Shown here piece after piece: positions 15,208 to 15,437 of a DNA stretch of 15,437 bases. Position numbers and translations under genes: made by a program. The DNA is from Nitrospirota bacterium. Lineage in GTDB: Bacteria; Nitrospirota; Thermodesulfovibrionia; Thermodesulfovibrionales; JdFR-85. The DNA lies in assembly GCA_013151785.1 (NCBI GenBank), contig JAADHP010000151.1, forward strand, positions 1 through 15,437. Direction: 5' to 3'. Positions within the stretch are counted from its first letter, which is position 1; every line of letters begins with the position of its first letter. The notes beneath the pieces are model-generated. The model did no database searches, had not been told where the DNA came from, and worked only from the letters and a program-made list of their open reading frames with translations.

Positions 15208-15437
15208 AATAGCCTCCTTTCATAGCCGGTTCTCTTGGTTTTCAAAATTTATTATGTATAGTAAGATATTTTATCATGAAAGGGGTATAAAGGACAGTTA
15301 AGACTTTACATGTAGTATATCCTTTCATCGGTGTCCAAAATAAATTGATAAGCTCTGGATAAGGCTGAGTACCGAAGAAAAATAAGGCCCACACCTTTGA
15401 AAATAAAAAATCCTTCTGAAACAAGAGCGGCCGAGAG
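15208..15437. promoter_or_regulatory. Leader of the TAXI-TRAP operon with repeated octamer
   Basis: AT-rich, no gene seen. The octamer CCTTTCAT/ATGAAAGG appears three times: 15216-15223, 15276-15283 (inverted) and 15321-15328. The last two form an inverted repeat that extends over nearby TATA. The copy nearest the gene overlaps the ribosome-binding site. Possible operator; no sigma-54 or NifA motif was found here. Confidence 0.35.
15361..15423 (+). repeat. 64-bp dispersed repeat, copy B
   Basis: Near-identical (about 58 of 64 positions) to the reverse complement of 6088-6151, lacking one base relative to that copy. It lies about 150 bp upstream of the TAXI gene and may continue past the window edge; similarity drops after GAAACA at 15423. 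Confidence 0.75.

Overview
The window is a nitrogen-fixation (nif) gene region from a diazotroph that uses sigma-54. The presence of NifA, a single-domain NifB, paired NifI-type PII proteins, a two-cluster nif ferredoxin and a TAXI-TRAP transporter suggests a Gram-negative, probably anaerobic bacterium of the Nitrospirota or Desulfobacterota kind. That placement is inference from gene content; nothing in the window fixes the taxon.

Layout. Plus strand, left edge to 2794: an ammonium transporter gene cut by the window edge (amtB), then the activator gene nifA. All other genes are on the minus strand, so they read from high to low coordinates. From the right edge: a TAXI-TRAP uptake system (solute-binding protein, then a fused 4TM/12TM permease). 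A 278-bp regulatory gap follows, with a sigma-54 -24/-12 promoter and a perfect TGT-N10-ACA NifA site. Next is a tight operon nifK - nifEN (one fused ORF) - nifX - nifI1 - nifI2 - fdxB. A 490-bp gene-free stretch holds another NifA-type site, a 16-bp inverted repeat and a copy of a 64-bp repeat whose second copy is at the right edge of the window. The last minus-strand operon is nifB - hesA - leuA-like, which runs tail to tail into nifA.

How it works together. NifA activates the nif promoters. NifB makes the Fe-S core cluster (NifB-co). NifX is a candidate carrier, and the NifEN scaffold matures the core to FeMo-co. The LeuA-type enzyme is the best local candidate for making homocitrate. FdxB is a likely electron donor. 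NifK is the beta subunit of the MoFe protein. NifI1/NifI2 are expected to switch nitrogenase off when ammonium is present, and AmtB handles ammonium.

Oddities. nifH and nifD are absent next to nifK, although nifK has its own NifA/sigma-54 promoter. nifE and nifN are fused through a linker that contains an 11-bp direct repeat. The nifI pair sits after nifX instead of between nifH and nifD. The place usually held by nifV is taken by a type-2 LeuA relative that lacks the leucine-feedback domain. No wholly new system can be claimed; the interest lies in this rearranged nif architecture and the unexplained repeats.
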